From Nymphaea colorata (Eukaryota; Streptophyta; Magnoliopsida; Nymphaeales; Nymphaeaceae), in assembly GCF_008831285.2 (NCBI RefSeq), contig NC_045138.2:24587934-24647933 (forward strand): a DNA stretch of 60,000 bases, written 5' to 3'. The notes beneath the pieces were generated by a model that was given only the letters and a program-made list of their open reading frames with translations, made no database searches and had not been told where the DNA came from. Positions 47,855-56,903 of the stretch are shown here, piece by piece. The position numbers were made by a program, and so were the translations under genes. The number at the start of each line of letters is the position of its first letter. Position 1 is the first letter of the stretch.

Positions 47855-48295
47855 GGCCTGTTTGGTTGGAGGGAAAGGGAAGGAAAGGGAGGGATTGATC
47901 AATCCCTTCTTTGTTTGGTTGGCTAACTAAAGAGGAGGGAAAGGGGCAAAGTGTGTTTGGTTGGGAGGGGAGGGAAATGGAAGGGAGGGAAAGGAAATGA
48001 TTGTGTAGTGTAAATGCAATCCCTCCCAAATCGGATGGATTGGGAAGGAAAGGAAAGGGAGAGAGGAGCAAAGTGTTGACTGCCCACAATACCCCTTCCT
48101 TCACGTTCTTAATTTTTTAAACATTTTGACTGTTAGGGGTATTATTGTAAACTATTAACCTTTCCTTTCCTTTCCTTTCTTTTGTATCCAAACAAGCTTT
48201 TTATTCACTCTTTCCTTTTCATTCCATTACATTCCTTTCCCTTCCCTTTCTCTTCCCTTCCTTTCCCTCCCTTCCTTTCTCTCCCTTTCCCTGCT
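47855..48295. repeat. Purine/pyrimidine strand-biased element, MITE-like
   Basis: It begins GGCCTGTTTGGTTGGAGGGA and continues as an almost pure AG-rich strand to about 48090 (GGGAAAGG and GGGAGGG repeats), with repeated TTTGGTTGG. After a short AT-rich middle it becomes a CT-rich strand (48155-48292, TTCCTTTCCC repeats). The two halves can pair as a long imperfect hairpin. CCTGTTTGGTTGG-type ends are common on plant MITEs, but I could not fix the borders or a target duplication. Confidence 0.55.
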
Positions 48296-48887
48296 ACCAA
48301 TTGAGAACAATAAAAGAAGGGAAACAATAAAAGAAAAAACTTGTACACAAAAGGAAAGTTATCCTCACGCTACAAACTAGCCGTTGCCTCAACATAAGGA
48401 ACCTAGTGACTTGGCCAGCCCACATCTGCCTCTGCTTTCTGAAGGTAAATGATGCGGGAGAAAAAATGAAGTTAATCTTTTCGAGCAGTAAAGAAAGGCA
48501 GCACACATGCACACTCCAAGATGGATGCATCATTTTTGCGAGGAGAGTTTTATGAAGCAGTAAAGAAACCGTGGCTGCTCTTAAAGCCGCTTCAGTCTGC
48601 CCCACGATGCGGCACTCGTTTTGTTTCACAAAGTTTCCGATCCTTCTGCCGAGAAAATGGCTACTCTTTGGTAGTATGACAAAAACAAAAGGAAAAAAAT
48701 ATATATATGTGGAACTCAGCATTAGTAAATTGATAACTTCTTGCTCATGTCATTTTCCATTGGAAAGCAATTTTCTTTTGACATCAAAACCCAAACTTAT
48801 TGACTACTTTACGGGTGGGCCTGTTTTAATTTCATAAGGATGTGTGAAACAAAGGAAGCATATGGGGCGCCAGATGAGTGGTTGCGT
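48296..48887. other. Intergenic; one unassigned minus-strand open frame
   Basis: The minus-strand frame 48294-48722 (142 codons, Leu/Phe/Ser-rich) shows no domain I know. Its middle part (RIGNFVKQNECRIVGQTEAA) looks compositionally more protein-like than the rest. A relic exon is possible but unsupported. Confidence 0.2.
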
Positions 48888-49690
48888 GCACATAATTTAC
48901 GTACAGGTAGATAAAAATAATTTTTTGGATCATAGTTTATGTTATTTTTTGGATTATAGTTTATGTTATTTTTACTCGTATAACGTATGATTATTGGGGT
49001 GGGTTATTAATGGCAGATTCTGATATTATGACAGTTATTATGATATATGTAGAAGATCTTGTAATTTGATTATCTTGCAAGCTTTTACCTTTCTGTCAAA
49101 GTAACCGGTGAAGCGTTATCGTCTAAATAATTGGAAACAAACCCAAAATTCATTCATATAGTTGAATTGGTTTGGGCGTTTTGATTCATTTGAAAATTCA
49201 AAATTGCACCTTCTTCTTTTGCTTTAGGAAAGTTTCCAAATTTGCAAAAATAAAAAGATTGTGCTTCTTTTTTAGGGGAAACTAATTAACCAACATATTT
49301 TGCAAGTTCTTGATATTTATTTCGTAAAGATCAGAATCAGTCAAGTGAATTCTTTGATGTGCAAGTTGAAATACTTCGCTATGGTGAATACCGAGAGTTT
49401 CTAAGGATCTTCGATTCGGGACCAAACCAGTTCAACGATATGAATTAATTTTGTGTTTGTTTCCAATTATTTAGACAATAACGCTTCACAGGTCACTTTG
49501 ACAGAAAGGGAAAAACTTGCAAGATAATCAAATCACAAGATCTTCCACATGTAACATAATAAGCGTAAAAATATCATAATATACCATTAATAACCCACCC
49601 CAATAATCATACGTTATATGAGTAAATATAACATAAACTATGATCCAAAAAATGATTAAACTATGCACATAAATTATCTGTGTTAGATTC
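48888..49690. mobile_element. Foldback element with ~270-bp inverted repeats
   Basis: Bases about 48888-49170 recur as the reverse complement at about 49430-49690. Shared blocks are TGCACATAA at the outer ends, ATCATAGTTTATGTTAT, AACGTATGATTATTGGGGTG, GATTATCTTGCAAG and TTATTGTCTAAATAATTGGAAACAAAC or close variants. The left arm has an extra tandem unit of the ATAGTTTATGTTATTTTT motif. The loop is about 260 bp and has no ORF. The right end abuts the NAC-D scrap. Confidence 0.78.
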
Positions 49691-49726
49691 TTGACAATAT
49701 TGGATCGGTCGTGCCCGAATGTGTAT

Positions 49727-49896
49727 CAGGTAGGACGCATGGGTCATATTTGTAGAGGTTGATGTCTGCGATTGTGTTGCGGGTGAAAAGCCATGTCCAG
49801 AGTCTTGGGGAGGAGATAATAGAGAAGCAGCTCCTCATCAGAGGGGTGGAACCTGAACCCCGCCGACAGATATATCTGCTCTACTACTCCTTCCAT
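49727..49896 (-). pseudogene. NAC-D, exon-1-only NAC pseudogene
   Basis: The ATG at 49896 opens MEGVVEQIYLSAGFRFHPSDEELLLYYLLPKT, a clear first NAC exon. One extra base in a C run (about 49781-49783 on the plus strand) shifts the frame before the VIADINLY segment. The exon is 170 bp against 169 bp in NAC-C, which confirms a single insertion. The intron-1 donor is AT instead of GT (49726-49725). No exon 2 or 3 follows: the foldback element lies next to it. A TATA box and leader are kept upstream. It lies head-to-head with an ABCG fragment starting at 50274. Confidence 0.88.
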
Positions 49897-49987
49897 GGTT
49901 ATGTGTGTGTATATGTGCTTATTGTGGTCGTGAGAGAGAGAGAGAGAGAGAGAGGTTGTGGCTGGGGAGATAAAGTGTGTCATACTC

Positions 49988-49999
49988 CCTTTTATAGAC
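49988..49999 (-). promoter_or_regulatory. Residual TATA box of NAC-D
   Basis: TCTATAAAAGGG on the minus strand lies about 95 bp upstream of the NAC-D ATG, followed by a (GA/CT)n leader (49931-49953). The same leader minus the TATA box is found at NAC-B and NAC-E. Confidence 0.6.
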
Positions 50000-50273
50000 A
50001 ACAACATAGTTTTGGCCTTCCGGCTAAGAGGCCTAGAAAGGAAAGCAGTGTCTACCTAACTCTGATCTTCACGTTTGCCTGCACGCACGGTTGGGAACAA
50101 GGGGCATTCAGATGGTGGGTAAAGGTTCCTTGGTCGCAAAGTCTTCCCCTGTTCTAAACATCTTCAGATTTTCTGCATGTGTACATAGAAGATTTTCATT
50201 GTGAACAGTGTTTGTTAATTGATCATTCCAATTGGCACTGTTCTTTGCTTCTGATTCTGCTTGTGATTAGTAG

Positions 50274-50835
50274 GTGTGTCTCTTGTTCTTCTGCACTGGC
50301 TTGTGGCGCTTCTACCCTCTCTTCCAGGCGATCTTCACATTCCCAGATGAGCGAAGGATGCTGATGAAAGAGCGAGCTTCAGGCATGTACCGCCTCTCAT
50401 CCTACTTCATGGTCTACATCACGGTGGATCTTCCAATGGAATTGCTTCTACCCACCATCTTCATGACCATGACGTACTGGATGGGAGGTCTCTACCCTTC
50501 TGCATTCCGATTCCCTTTTCAGCATCTTCTTCTCCGTCCTCGTTGTCGACGGCCTAGGGCTAATGCTCGGGGCAGTGCTCATTGACGTTAAGACTGTGTC
50601 CACTCTCGCTTCCGTCATCATGCTCACGATCATGTTGGCAGCAGGGTTTTATGTTCAGCGGGTTCCTGCTTTCATCTCATGGATCAAGTACATCTCCGTG
50701 ATCCATTACACCTACAAACTTCTTCTGGGCGCACAATATTCCCCACACCAAACTTAGGAGTGCAGCCTTGGAGCTGCTTGTTGAGTTGCAGAGTTTCTCA
50801 TGACAAGGCGTTGGGCTTGGATTTCCTAGTGATCA
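50274..50835 (+). pseudogene. ABCG half-transporter fragment D (last two exons)
   Basis: The fragment resembles the ABC2-membrane region of plant ABCG/WBC exporters. [43 protein letters not shown] and YWMGG come first, then [36 protein letters not shown] and SWIKYISVIHYTYKLLLGAQYS. The ATP-binding half and earlier membrane segments are absent. About 8 bp is missing near 50513 (compared with fragment E), which shifts the frame. TAG at about 50755-50757 falls in the conserved HQT-x-x-CS region, and further stops follow. An AG at 50272-50273 fits the original splice acceptor. It faces NAC-D divergently. Confidence 0.87.
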
Positions 50836-50922
50836 ATCGGCAACCTGAGTCCCTTACCAACAACTGCCTCTTCTTCTCTCTTTTTGCACCTGCTTAACTG
50901 GTTGAACGAGTCGTGTCTAGTT
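50836..50922. other. Centre of the inverted NAC/ABCG duplication
   Basis: This short spacer separates the tail ends of ABCG fragments D (plus strand) and E (minus strand). It is the symmetry centre of the inverted module. No feature of its own is recognised. Confidence 0.5.
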
Positions 50923-51131
50923 CTAGGCTTGCACCCACTTCTGGCTCATCTTGGTGCCTTGCCGATTCATCAAGGCCAAGTAAGCTACAAAACGGTAACC
51001 GACGAGCCCCAGGCCCAGCACACCGGCAGTGACAGCCAGGCGATCCAAGCCTACCGCCTTGATCATGGGGAAGTCTGCAACTCGACAAGCAACTCCAGGA
51101 CTGCAATCATAGGTCTGGTGTGCGGAGTATT
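50923..51131 (-). pseudogene. ABCG fragment E, 3'-terminal part
   Basis: On the minus strand this reads KYSAHQTYDCSPG, CRVADFPMIKAVGLD and GLGLVGYRFVAYLAL, the usual C-terminus of ABCG proteins with its last membrane segment, ending with a stop at 50923. It continues the E fragment at 56904-57373, from which it is separated by an LTR and the Copia element. The sequence is readable here, while the D copy has stops in the same region. Confidence 0.85.
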
Positions 51132-51193
51132 TGTTGGAACTTTGATGTTCCACCTAGGATCTCTCAACGGCCAAGCTTGTAGGAGGCGCAGGC
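51132..51193 (-). mobile_element. Solo LTR split by the Copia element, left part
   Basis: TGTTGGAAC at 51132 starts an LTR-like sequence that resumes at 56727 beyond the Copia element and ends CCCAACA at 56903, about 239 bp in total. GTATT (51127-51131) and ATATT (56904-56908) flank it as a 5-bp duplication with one mismatch. The uninterrupted ABCG fragment D provides the empty site (CAATATTCC). Confidence 0.78.
51189..51193. repeat. Target-site duplication CAGGC of the Copia element (left)
   Basis: CAGGC directly precedes the left LTR and is repeated at 56722-56726 directly after the right LTR. Confidence 0.95.
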
Positions 51194-51881
51194 TGTTATA
51201 GTCGTGTCCCCCAACAAGAATGCTTCAACAACAATAAAATAGGGCAAACCACCACAAAACTGCTGAAAAACGGAATTACAGGGCAGCGTGCATAAGATCG
51301 AGATTCCAACACCAATGTTGCAGCAATATATATCAAAATATATGCTAGAGATGCAAGAAAAAGGAGACACCAATTTACGTGGAAAAACCCCCAATAATGG
51401 GGTAAAAAACCACGGGCAAGAGAGACTTTCTATATATCAAGAAAAGGAGCCAAATACACGAGCAACAATATCCCTACTGTTTTAAGAAAAACAGTGAACT
51501 CAAGAGAGCAATAACAATCTCTTATACGAATGAAAGAAAGAGCCCCAAAGATTCAAGAAAGAAATCACCCAATGAAGACTCCCTTCATTTTCTCTTTCTT
51601 CTTTGTCTTTCCTCTTTCTTCTTGGCGTGCCAATCGACCCACGCACCTTGCTGCGATTTCTCCTTCTTCTCCTCCTTGCCTTTCTCTTCTTCCTCTCCTC
51701 TTGATGTGAGCAGCCACAAGAGGAAACCCTCTTCTTTTTCCCCAAATGAAAAACGAGAGAGAGAGATGTGTGAGGCGTCGTGAGAGGGAGGGGCACCATC
51801 GGGTGCCTTCTCCTTCACCCGCCCGTCACTTAAGTGACGGGCCGGGTCGGGTCCTCTTTTGAGGCTGGACCCGACCCAACA
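51194..51881 (-). repeat. Copia LTR (3' LTR in element orientation)
   Basis: It runs from TGTTATAGTCG to GACCCAACA on the plus strand. No difference was found from 56034-56721 when read line by line, including the GA run and the palindromic CCCGTCACTTAAGTGACGGG near 51822-51841. A TATATAG on the minus strand near 51430-51437 could be part of the LTR promoter. Confidence 0.96.
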
Positions 51882-51897
51882 AACTCCCCCCCCAGCC
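51882..51897 (-). other. Polypurine tract of the Copia element
   Basis: On the minus strand GGCTGGGGGGGGGAGTT ends directly at the 3' LTR. It is the expected primer for plus-strand DNA synthesis. Confidence 0.9.
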
Positions 51898-51933
51898 TCA
51901 AGAGAGGGATCATACCTGCAAAATGAACAAAAA

Positions 51934-54900
51934 TTAATACACTGCCTTAAAGGCAGTCATCCCAACTAAGTCTCTACACATGTCATGCTTCTCTCTAGGT
52001 AGAGACTTCGTCATCATATCTGCAGGATTCTTCTCTGTCTGTATCTTCTCTAACTGAATCAATTTCTGCTCAAGCACATCACGAATCCAATGATATCTAA
52101 CATCAATGTGCTTGGTCCTTGAGTGGAACGCTGAATTCTTCGCCAAATGTATAGCGCTTTGACTATCACAATGCAACACATAGGTCTTCTGACTAAGGCC
52201 TATGTCATGAAGAAAACTCTTCATCCACAACAACTCTTTACAAGCTTCAGTTGCTGCAATATATTCTGCCTCTGTAGTGGAAAGAGCAACACACTTTTGC
52301 AACCTGGACTGCCATGATACAGCTCCCCCTGCAAAAGTAAAAACATAACCAGAAAGAGACTTCCTAGAGTTCAAGTCACCTGCCATGTCTGCATCAACAA
52401 ATCCTTGTATCTCTGGATTAGATTCACCAAAACATAAACAGTAAGTACAAGTACTTTTCAGATACCTTAGGATCCACTTCACTGCTGCCCAATGCTCCTT
52501 GCCTGGATTTGACAAGAACCTGCTAACTACACCAACTGCATAAGCCAAGTCTGGGCGTGTGCAAACCATAGCATACATAAGACTCCCTACTGCGGAGGCA
52601 TATGGAACATTCTCCATTCTTTCTTTCTCATCTACTGAAAAAGGACATTGTTCATTTCCCAATTTAAAATGTGCTGCTAAAGGTGTACTTACAGTTTTAG
52701 CATCTTTCATGTTGAACTTGCTAAGCACCTTCTCAATGTATTTCTCTTGTGATAACCACAACCTCTTGGTCTTCCTATCACGAGCAATCCTCATGCCTAA
52801 CAATTGTTGTGATGGCCCCAAGTCTTTCATATCAAAGAACTTGCCCATATCGATCTTCAATTGGCTAATCAATTGACAATCCTGTCCAACAATAAGCATG
52901 TCATCTACATATAACAATAAGATAATGAAGCTACCTGATGAGAACTCTCTGATGTAGACACAATGATCTACAGCTGACCTGCGATACTTTTGATTTATCA
53001 TAAATGCATCAAATTTCTTGTACCACTGTCTAGGTGCTTGTTTAAGTCCATACAAGCTTTTCTTCAACTTACAAACCATGTGTTTCTTCCTGGCAACCAC
53101 AAAACCTTCTGGTTGTGTCATGTAGATTTCTTCCTCTAGATCTCCATGAAGAAAAGCAGTTTTTACATTTAACTGCTCCAACTCCAAGTCTAGACAAGCC
53201 ACCAAACCAAGTATTACCCTGATAGATGACATTTTAACAACAGGAGAAAAAATTTCATCAAAATCAATACCTCTTTCCTGCTTGAAACCTTTCACCACTA
53301 ACCGAGCTTTGTATCTCAACTTGTCTTGACCTTCATTTTTAAGCTTGTAGACCCACTTGTTCTGCAACACTTTCTTACCTTTTGGTAGCTCTACCAAATC
53401 AAAAGTGTGATTCTTGTATAAAGAATTCATCTCATCCTTCATAGCTTTAATCCATTCATCTTTATGCACATCATCTAGCACCTCTGCATAACATTCTGGC
53501 TCTCCACTATCTGTAAACATAATATATTCATCAGTAGAATATCTAGTAGATGGTATACGTGTTCTTTTACCTCTACCCAATTGCTCCTCAATTGGCTCTG
53601 AATGCGAAGGAAGCTCCCCCTCCAACTCATGCTCATAATCAGTTTGAGTCTCTATAGGGCTGCCATCTGTATACTGCTCATCTGTCTCTCTTTCTTCTTC
53701 CTCTACATCTTCATCAGTCTCACCATGCTCAGATGAAAGTTCTTCAGGTTCTGCATAGGTTGGCTTATGAACACCACTAGCATTCACACCTGACTTCGTG
53801 TCTCCCATGACATCTTCAATAGTCTGATCCTCTCTGAAGACAACATCACGACTCCTGTAGATTTTGTCATTCTTTGGATCCCATAACCTGTAACCAAATT
53901 CATCATCTGCATAACCAAGAAATATCAGAGGAATAGCTTTATCATCTAGTTTGGTCCTATGTTCTTTAGGTACATGCATAAAAGCTTTGCAACCAAAAAC
54001 TCTGAGGTGATCATACTTAACTTCTTCATCTGACCAAACTCTCTGTGGAATGTCTCCATCTAGAGGCACTGAAGGAGACCTGTTTATTAAATAAACTGCA
54101 GTACGCATTGCCTCTGCCCAAAAATATTTTGGCAACTTAGAGCTAGATAACAAACTTCTAACTCTCTCGATTATTGTTCTATTCATCCTTTCTGCAACTC
54201 CATTATGCTGTGGAGTATAAGGAACTGTCTTTTCATGTCTAATACCATGCTTTAAACAATAATCTCGTAAAGAAGATGCTATGTACTCACCACCATTATC
54301 TGTACGCAGTCTCTTCATCTTCTTACCAGTCTCACGCTCAACCGCTGCATGAAAAGTCATGAAGATGCTACTTACTTCACTTTTGCTTTTCATTGTAAAG
54401 GCCCACACCTTCCTAGATGCATCATCAATAAATGTAACAAAATAGGATGCTCCACCTTTAGATGTCACATTTATAGGTCCACATACATCTGAATAAACTA
54501 AATCTAAAACATGTTTAGTTTTTGAAGAGCGCTTTTTCTGAAAGGAAACTCGATGCAACTTACCAACCAAACAATGATCACATGGAGATATCTGTGCACC
54601 TTCTGCCTTTGGTAACAAATTCTTCTTGGTAAGCAAGTCGATTCCTCTTTGACTCATGTGACCTAACCTCTTATGCCACAAATCTGACGAAGTACCACCA
54701 GTAACTGCATTGACATCTACACTACTGATTCGAGACTTCATCCCATACAAAGAGCCAAATCTGTCACCTCTAGCCAACACTAGTGCCCCCTTGGTAAGTT
54801 TCCAACCTGTCTGACTAAACGAAGTACAATATCCATCTTCACTTAGTCTTCCTGCAGAAATCAAATTCATTCTCAAGTCTGGAACATGTCTCACATCTCT

Positions 54901-55944
54901 CAAAGTCAACTTGCATCCTGTGCTCGTCTGAATGCAAACATCTCCTATCCCAACAATCTTCGAAGTGTCACTGTTGCCCATGTGAACTACTCCAAAATCA
55001 CCTGCTCTGTAGGATAAGAATAACTCTCTACATGGTGTGGCATGATATGATGCCCCTGTATCTAAAATCCATGTAGAATCACCATTCTGAACTGTAAGAC
55101 AATCATTTTCTTCAGATAAAAATAACACTACCTCATCATCTGAAGCAACTGCAGTGTACTCTTTTAGCTTCACATTCTCTTGAATCTTCTTTTTTTGCTC
55201 TTTTTCTTCTTTCCATTTTCTGCAATCAATCTTCTTGTGCCCTGGAATACCACAGTGAAAGCATTTACCTGTCATCTTTGGTCTTGATTTGGACCTGGAT
55301 TTTGATCTGTCTTGCCATTTGTTACGGTTCTTCTGTCTGCCCCTGTCTCCCATCACTAGCACTTGCGAGCTACCAGTACCAAGAGACTTTCTCCTTGTTT
55401 CTTCATTTAGAATGCTGCTGGTTACATGCTTCATCGTAAGCACACCATCTGGAGCGGAGTTGCTCAAAGAAACAACTAAAGTCTCCCAACTGTCGGGAAG
55501 AGAACTGAGCAACAAGAGTGCCTGTAACTCATCATCTAATATCATTTTCATGGCTGACAACTGATTGATTATGCTTTGTACTTCATTCAAATGCTCTGAC
55601 ACTGGTTTTTCCTCTCTAAGTTTCAGATTTACCAATTGCCTAATCAAGAAAGCCTTGTTCCCAGCTGTTTTCCTCTCGTAAAGATCATGCAACTTCTGCC
55701 ATAACGACTTAGCGCTCGTCTCTGCGGATACCAAATGAAAAACACAGTCATCTAACCATTGTCTGATGGTGCCAATGGTTTTCCTGTCCAATAACTTCCA
55801 TTTTTCATCTGTCATATTCGCTGGCTTTTGGTTCTCAATTGGTGCATACAGGTCTTTACAATACAGCAAATCTTCCATTTTCGCTTTCCATATAGTCCAA
55901 TTGTTTCCATTTAAAGAGACCATTCTAGTAGGGGTCGACTCCAT
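51934..55944 (-). CDS. Copia gag-pol polyprotein, 1336 aa, intact
   Basis: A single frame encodes the whole polyprotein. GAG (about residues 1-220) is followed by a CCHC zinc knuckle at 228-241 (CFHCGIPGHKKIDC). The protease has a DTGAS active site near 295-299. The integrase has an H424-H429/C455-C458 zinc-binding site and catalytic D486, D549 and E585 (DD35E), with DNGGEY and TPQHNGVAER. The reverse transcriptase has YVDD at about 1012-1015. RNase H has acidic residues in FVDAD, TTEAEYIA and CDSQSA. It ends near PADMMTKSLPREKH. The order PR-INT-RT-RH defines Copia, and the GAG and integrase resemble the Tnt1/Tork lineage. No stop or frameshift was found. ATG at 55944 lies about 75 bp after the primer binding site. 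Confidence 0.97.
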   Translation of the reverse strand: MESTPTRMVSLNGNNWTIWKAKMEDLLYCKDLYAPIENQKPANMTDEKWKLLDRKTIGTIRQWLDDCVFHLVSAETSAKSLWQKLHDLYERKTAGNKAFLIRQLVNLKLREEKPVSEHLNEVQSIINQLSAMKMILDDELQALLLLSSLPDSWETLVVSLSNSAPDGVLTMKHVTSSILNEETRRKSLGTGSSQVLVMGDRGRQKNRNKWQDRSKSRSKSRPKMTGKCFHCGIPGHKKIDCRKWKEEKEQKKKIQENVKLKEYTAVASDDEVVLFLSEENDCLTVQNGDSTWILDTGASYHATPCRELFLSYRAGDFGVVHMGNSDTSKIVGIGDVCIQTSTGCKLTLRDVRHVPDLRMNLISAGRLSEDGYCTSFSQTGWKLTKGALVLARGDRFGSLYGMKSRISSVDVNAVTGGTSSDLWHKRLGHMSQRGIDLLTKKNLLPKAEGAQISPCDHCLVGKLHRVSFQKKRSSKTKHVLDLVYSDVCGPINVTSKGGASYFVTFIDDASRKVWAFTMKSKSEVSSIFMTFHAAVERETGKKMKRLRTDNGGEYIASSLRDYCLKHGIRHEKTVPYTPQHNGVAERMNRTIIERVRSLLSSSKLPKYFWAEAMRTAVYLINRSPSVPLDGDIPQRVWSDEEVKYDHLRVFGCKAFMHVPKEHRTKLDDKAIPLIFLGYADDEFGYRLWDPKNDKIYRSRDVVFREDQTIEDVMGDTKSGVNASGVHKPTYAEPEELSSEHGETDEDVEEEERETDEQYTDGSPIETQTDYEHELEGELPSHSEPIEEQLGRGKRTRIPSTRYSTDEYIMFTDSGEPECYAEVLDDVHKDEWIKAMKDEMNSLYKNHTFDLVELPKGKKVLQNKWVYKLKNEGQDKLRYKARLVVKGFKQERGIDFDEIFSPVVKMSSIRVILGLVACLDLELEQLNVKTAFLHGDLEEEIYMTQPEGFVVARKKHMVCKLKKSLYGLKQAPRQWYKKFDAFMINQKYRRSAVDHCVYIREFSSGSFIILLLYVDDMLIVGQDCQLISQLKIDMGKFFDMKDLGPSQQLLGMRIARDRKTKRLWLSQEKYIEKVLSKFNMKDAKTVSTPLAAHFKLGNEQCPFSVDEKERMENVPYASAVGSLMYAMVCTRPDLAYAVGVVSRFLSNPGKEHWAAVKWILRYLKSTCTYCLCFGESNPEIQGFVDADMAGDLNSRKSLSGYVFTFAGGAVSWQSRLQKCVALSTTEAEYIAATEACKELLWMKSFLHDIGLSQKTYVLHCDSQSAIHLAKNSAFHSRTKHIDVRYHWIRDVLEQKLIQLEKIQTEKNPADMMTKSLPREKHDMCRDLVGMTAFKAVY

Positions 55945-56018
55945 CCTTTAATAAGAATGCTCACAACCACGCTGGCGCTAACCTGGCGCTAACTTGGTGC
56001 TAACCTGGTGCTAACCTG

Positions 56019-56030
56019 GCTCTGATACCA
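56019..56030 (-). other. Primer binding site, complementary to tRNA-iMet
   Basis: On the minus strand TGGTATCAGAGC follows the 5' LTR after a 3-base spacer (AAG). This is the standard initiator-methionine tRNA site of plant Copia elements. Downstream, toward gag, repeated AACCTGGCGCT/AACTTGGTGCT units (about 55970-56018) form a small tandem array in the leader. Confidence 0.94.
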
Positions 56031-56033
56031 CTT

Positions 56034-56721
56034 TGTTATAGTCGTGTCCCCCAACAAGAATGCTTCAACAACAATAAAATAGGGCAAACCACCACAAAAC
56101 TGCTGAAAAACGGAATTACAGGGCAGCGTGCATAAGATCGAGATTCCAACACCAATGTTGCAGCAATATATATCAAAATATATGCTAGAGATGCAAGAAA
56201 AAGGAGACACCAATTTACGTGGAAAAACCCCCAATAATGGGGTAAAAAACCACGGGCAAGAGAGACTTTCTATATATCAAGAAAAGGAGCCAAATACACG
56301 AGCAACAATATCCCTACTGTTTTAAGAAAAACAGTGAACTCAAGAGAGCAATAACAATCTCTTATACGAATGAAAGAAAGAGCCCCAAAGATTCAAGAAA
56401 GAAATCACCCAATGAAGACTCCCTTCATTTTCTCTTTCTTCTTTGTCTTTCCTCTTTCTTCTTGGCGTGCCAATCGACCCACGCACCTTGCTGCGATTTC
56501 TCCTTCTTCTCCTCCTTGCCTTTCTCTTCTTCCTCTCCTCTTGATGTGAGCAGCCACAAGAGGAAACCCTCTTCTTTTTCCCCAAATGAAAAACGAGAGA
56601 GAGAGATGTGTGAGGCGTCGTGAGAGGGAGGGGCACCATCGGGTGCCTTCTCCTTCACCCGCCCGTCACTTAAGTGACGGGCCGGGTCGGGTCCTCTTTT
56701 GAGGCTGGACCCGACCCAACA
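56034..56721 (-). repeat. Copia LTR (5' LTR in element orientation)
   Basis: Same sequence as 51194-51881. The plus-strand end GACCCAACA abuts CAGGC, the right target duplication. Confidence 0.96.
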
Positions 56722-56726
56722 CAGGC

Positions 56727-56903
56727 TTGGCTAATCTCATGGGTTTTTATAGACCACCATTCTCAATTAATGAGTAGTTTTTTTATTTAATCTTGTGGAC
56801 CCTTTTACAATTACAAAATGTAGAGATAGGGCTTTGTAACTGCAACTGGACCCTTTTACAAATACAAAATGTAGAGATAGGGCTCAAGGCCACTATCCCA
56901 ACA
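56727..56903 (-). mobile_element. Solo LTR split by the Copia element, right part
   Basis: This is the larger part of the ~239-bp LTR. On the minus strand it starts TGTTGGGATAG and contains TCTATAAAAACCC (promoter-like). Two 37-bp units starting GGACCCTTTTACAA (56797-56833 and 56848-56884) form an internal tandem repeat with 51-bp spacing. No internal domains are present. Confidence 0.78.

Larger units (their letters stand above)
51194..56721 (-). mobile_element. Full-length Copia LTR retrotransposon, Tork/Tnt1-type, 5528 bp
   Basis: It has two 688-bp LTRs, a primer binding site, a polypurine tract, one long gag-pol frame and a perfect 5-bp target duplication (CAGGC). It is transcribed leftwards. 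The LTRs appear identical over their whole length on reading, so insertion was recent. It lies inside an older LTR in ABCG fragment E. All parts needed for autonomous movement seem present; activity is inference. Confidence 0.97.

Noticed and set aside
51500-51799. Lys/Arg-rich open frames in both Copia LTRs
   Set aside because: They are identical in both LTRs and result from CT-rich LTR sequence; Tork-type elements are not known to need an LTR-coded protein.
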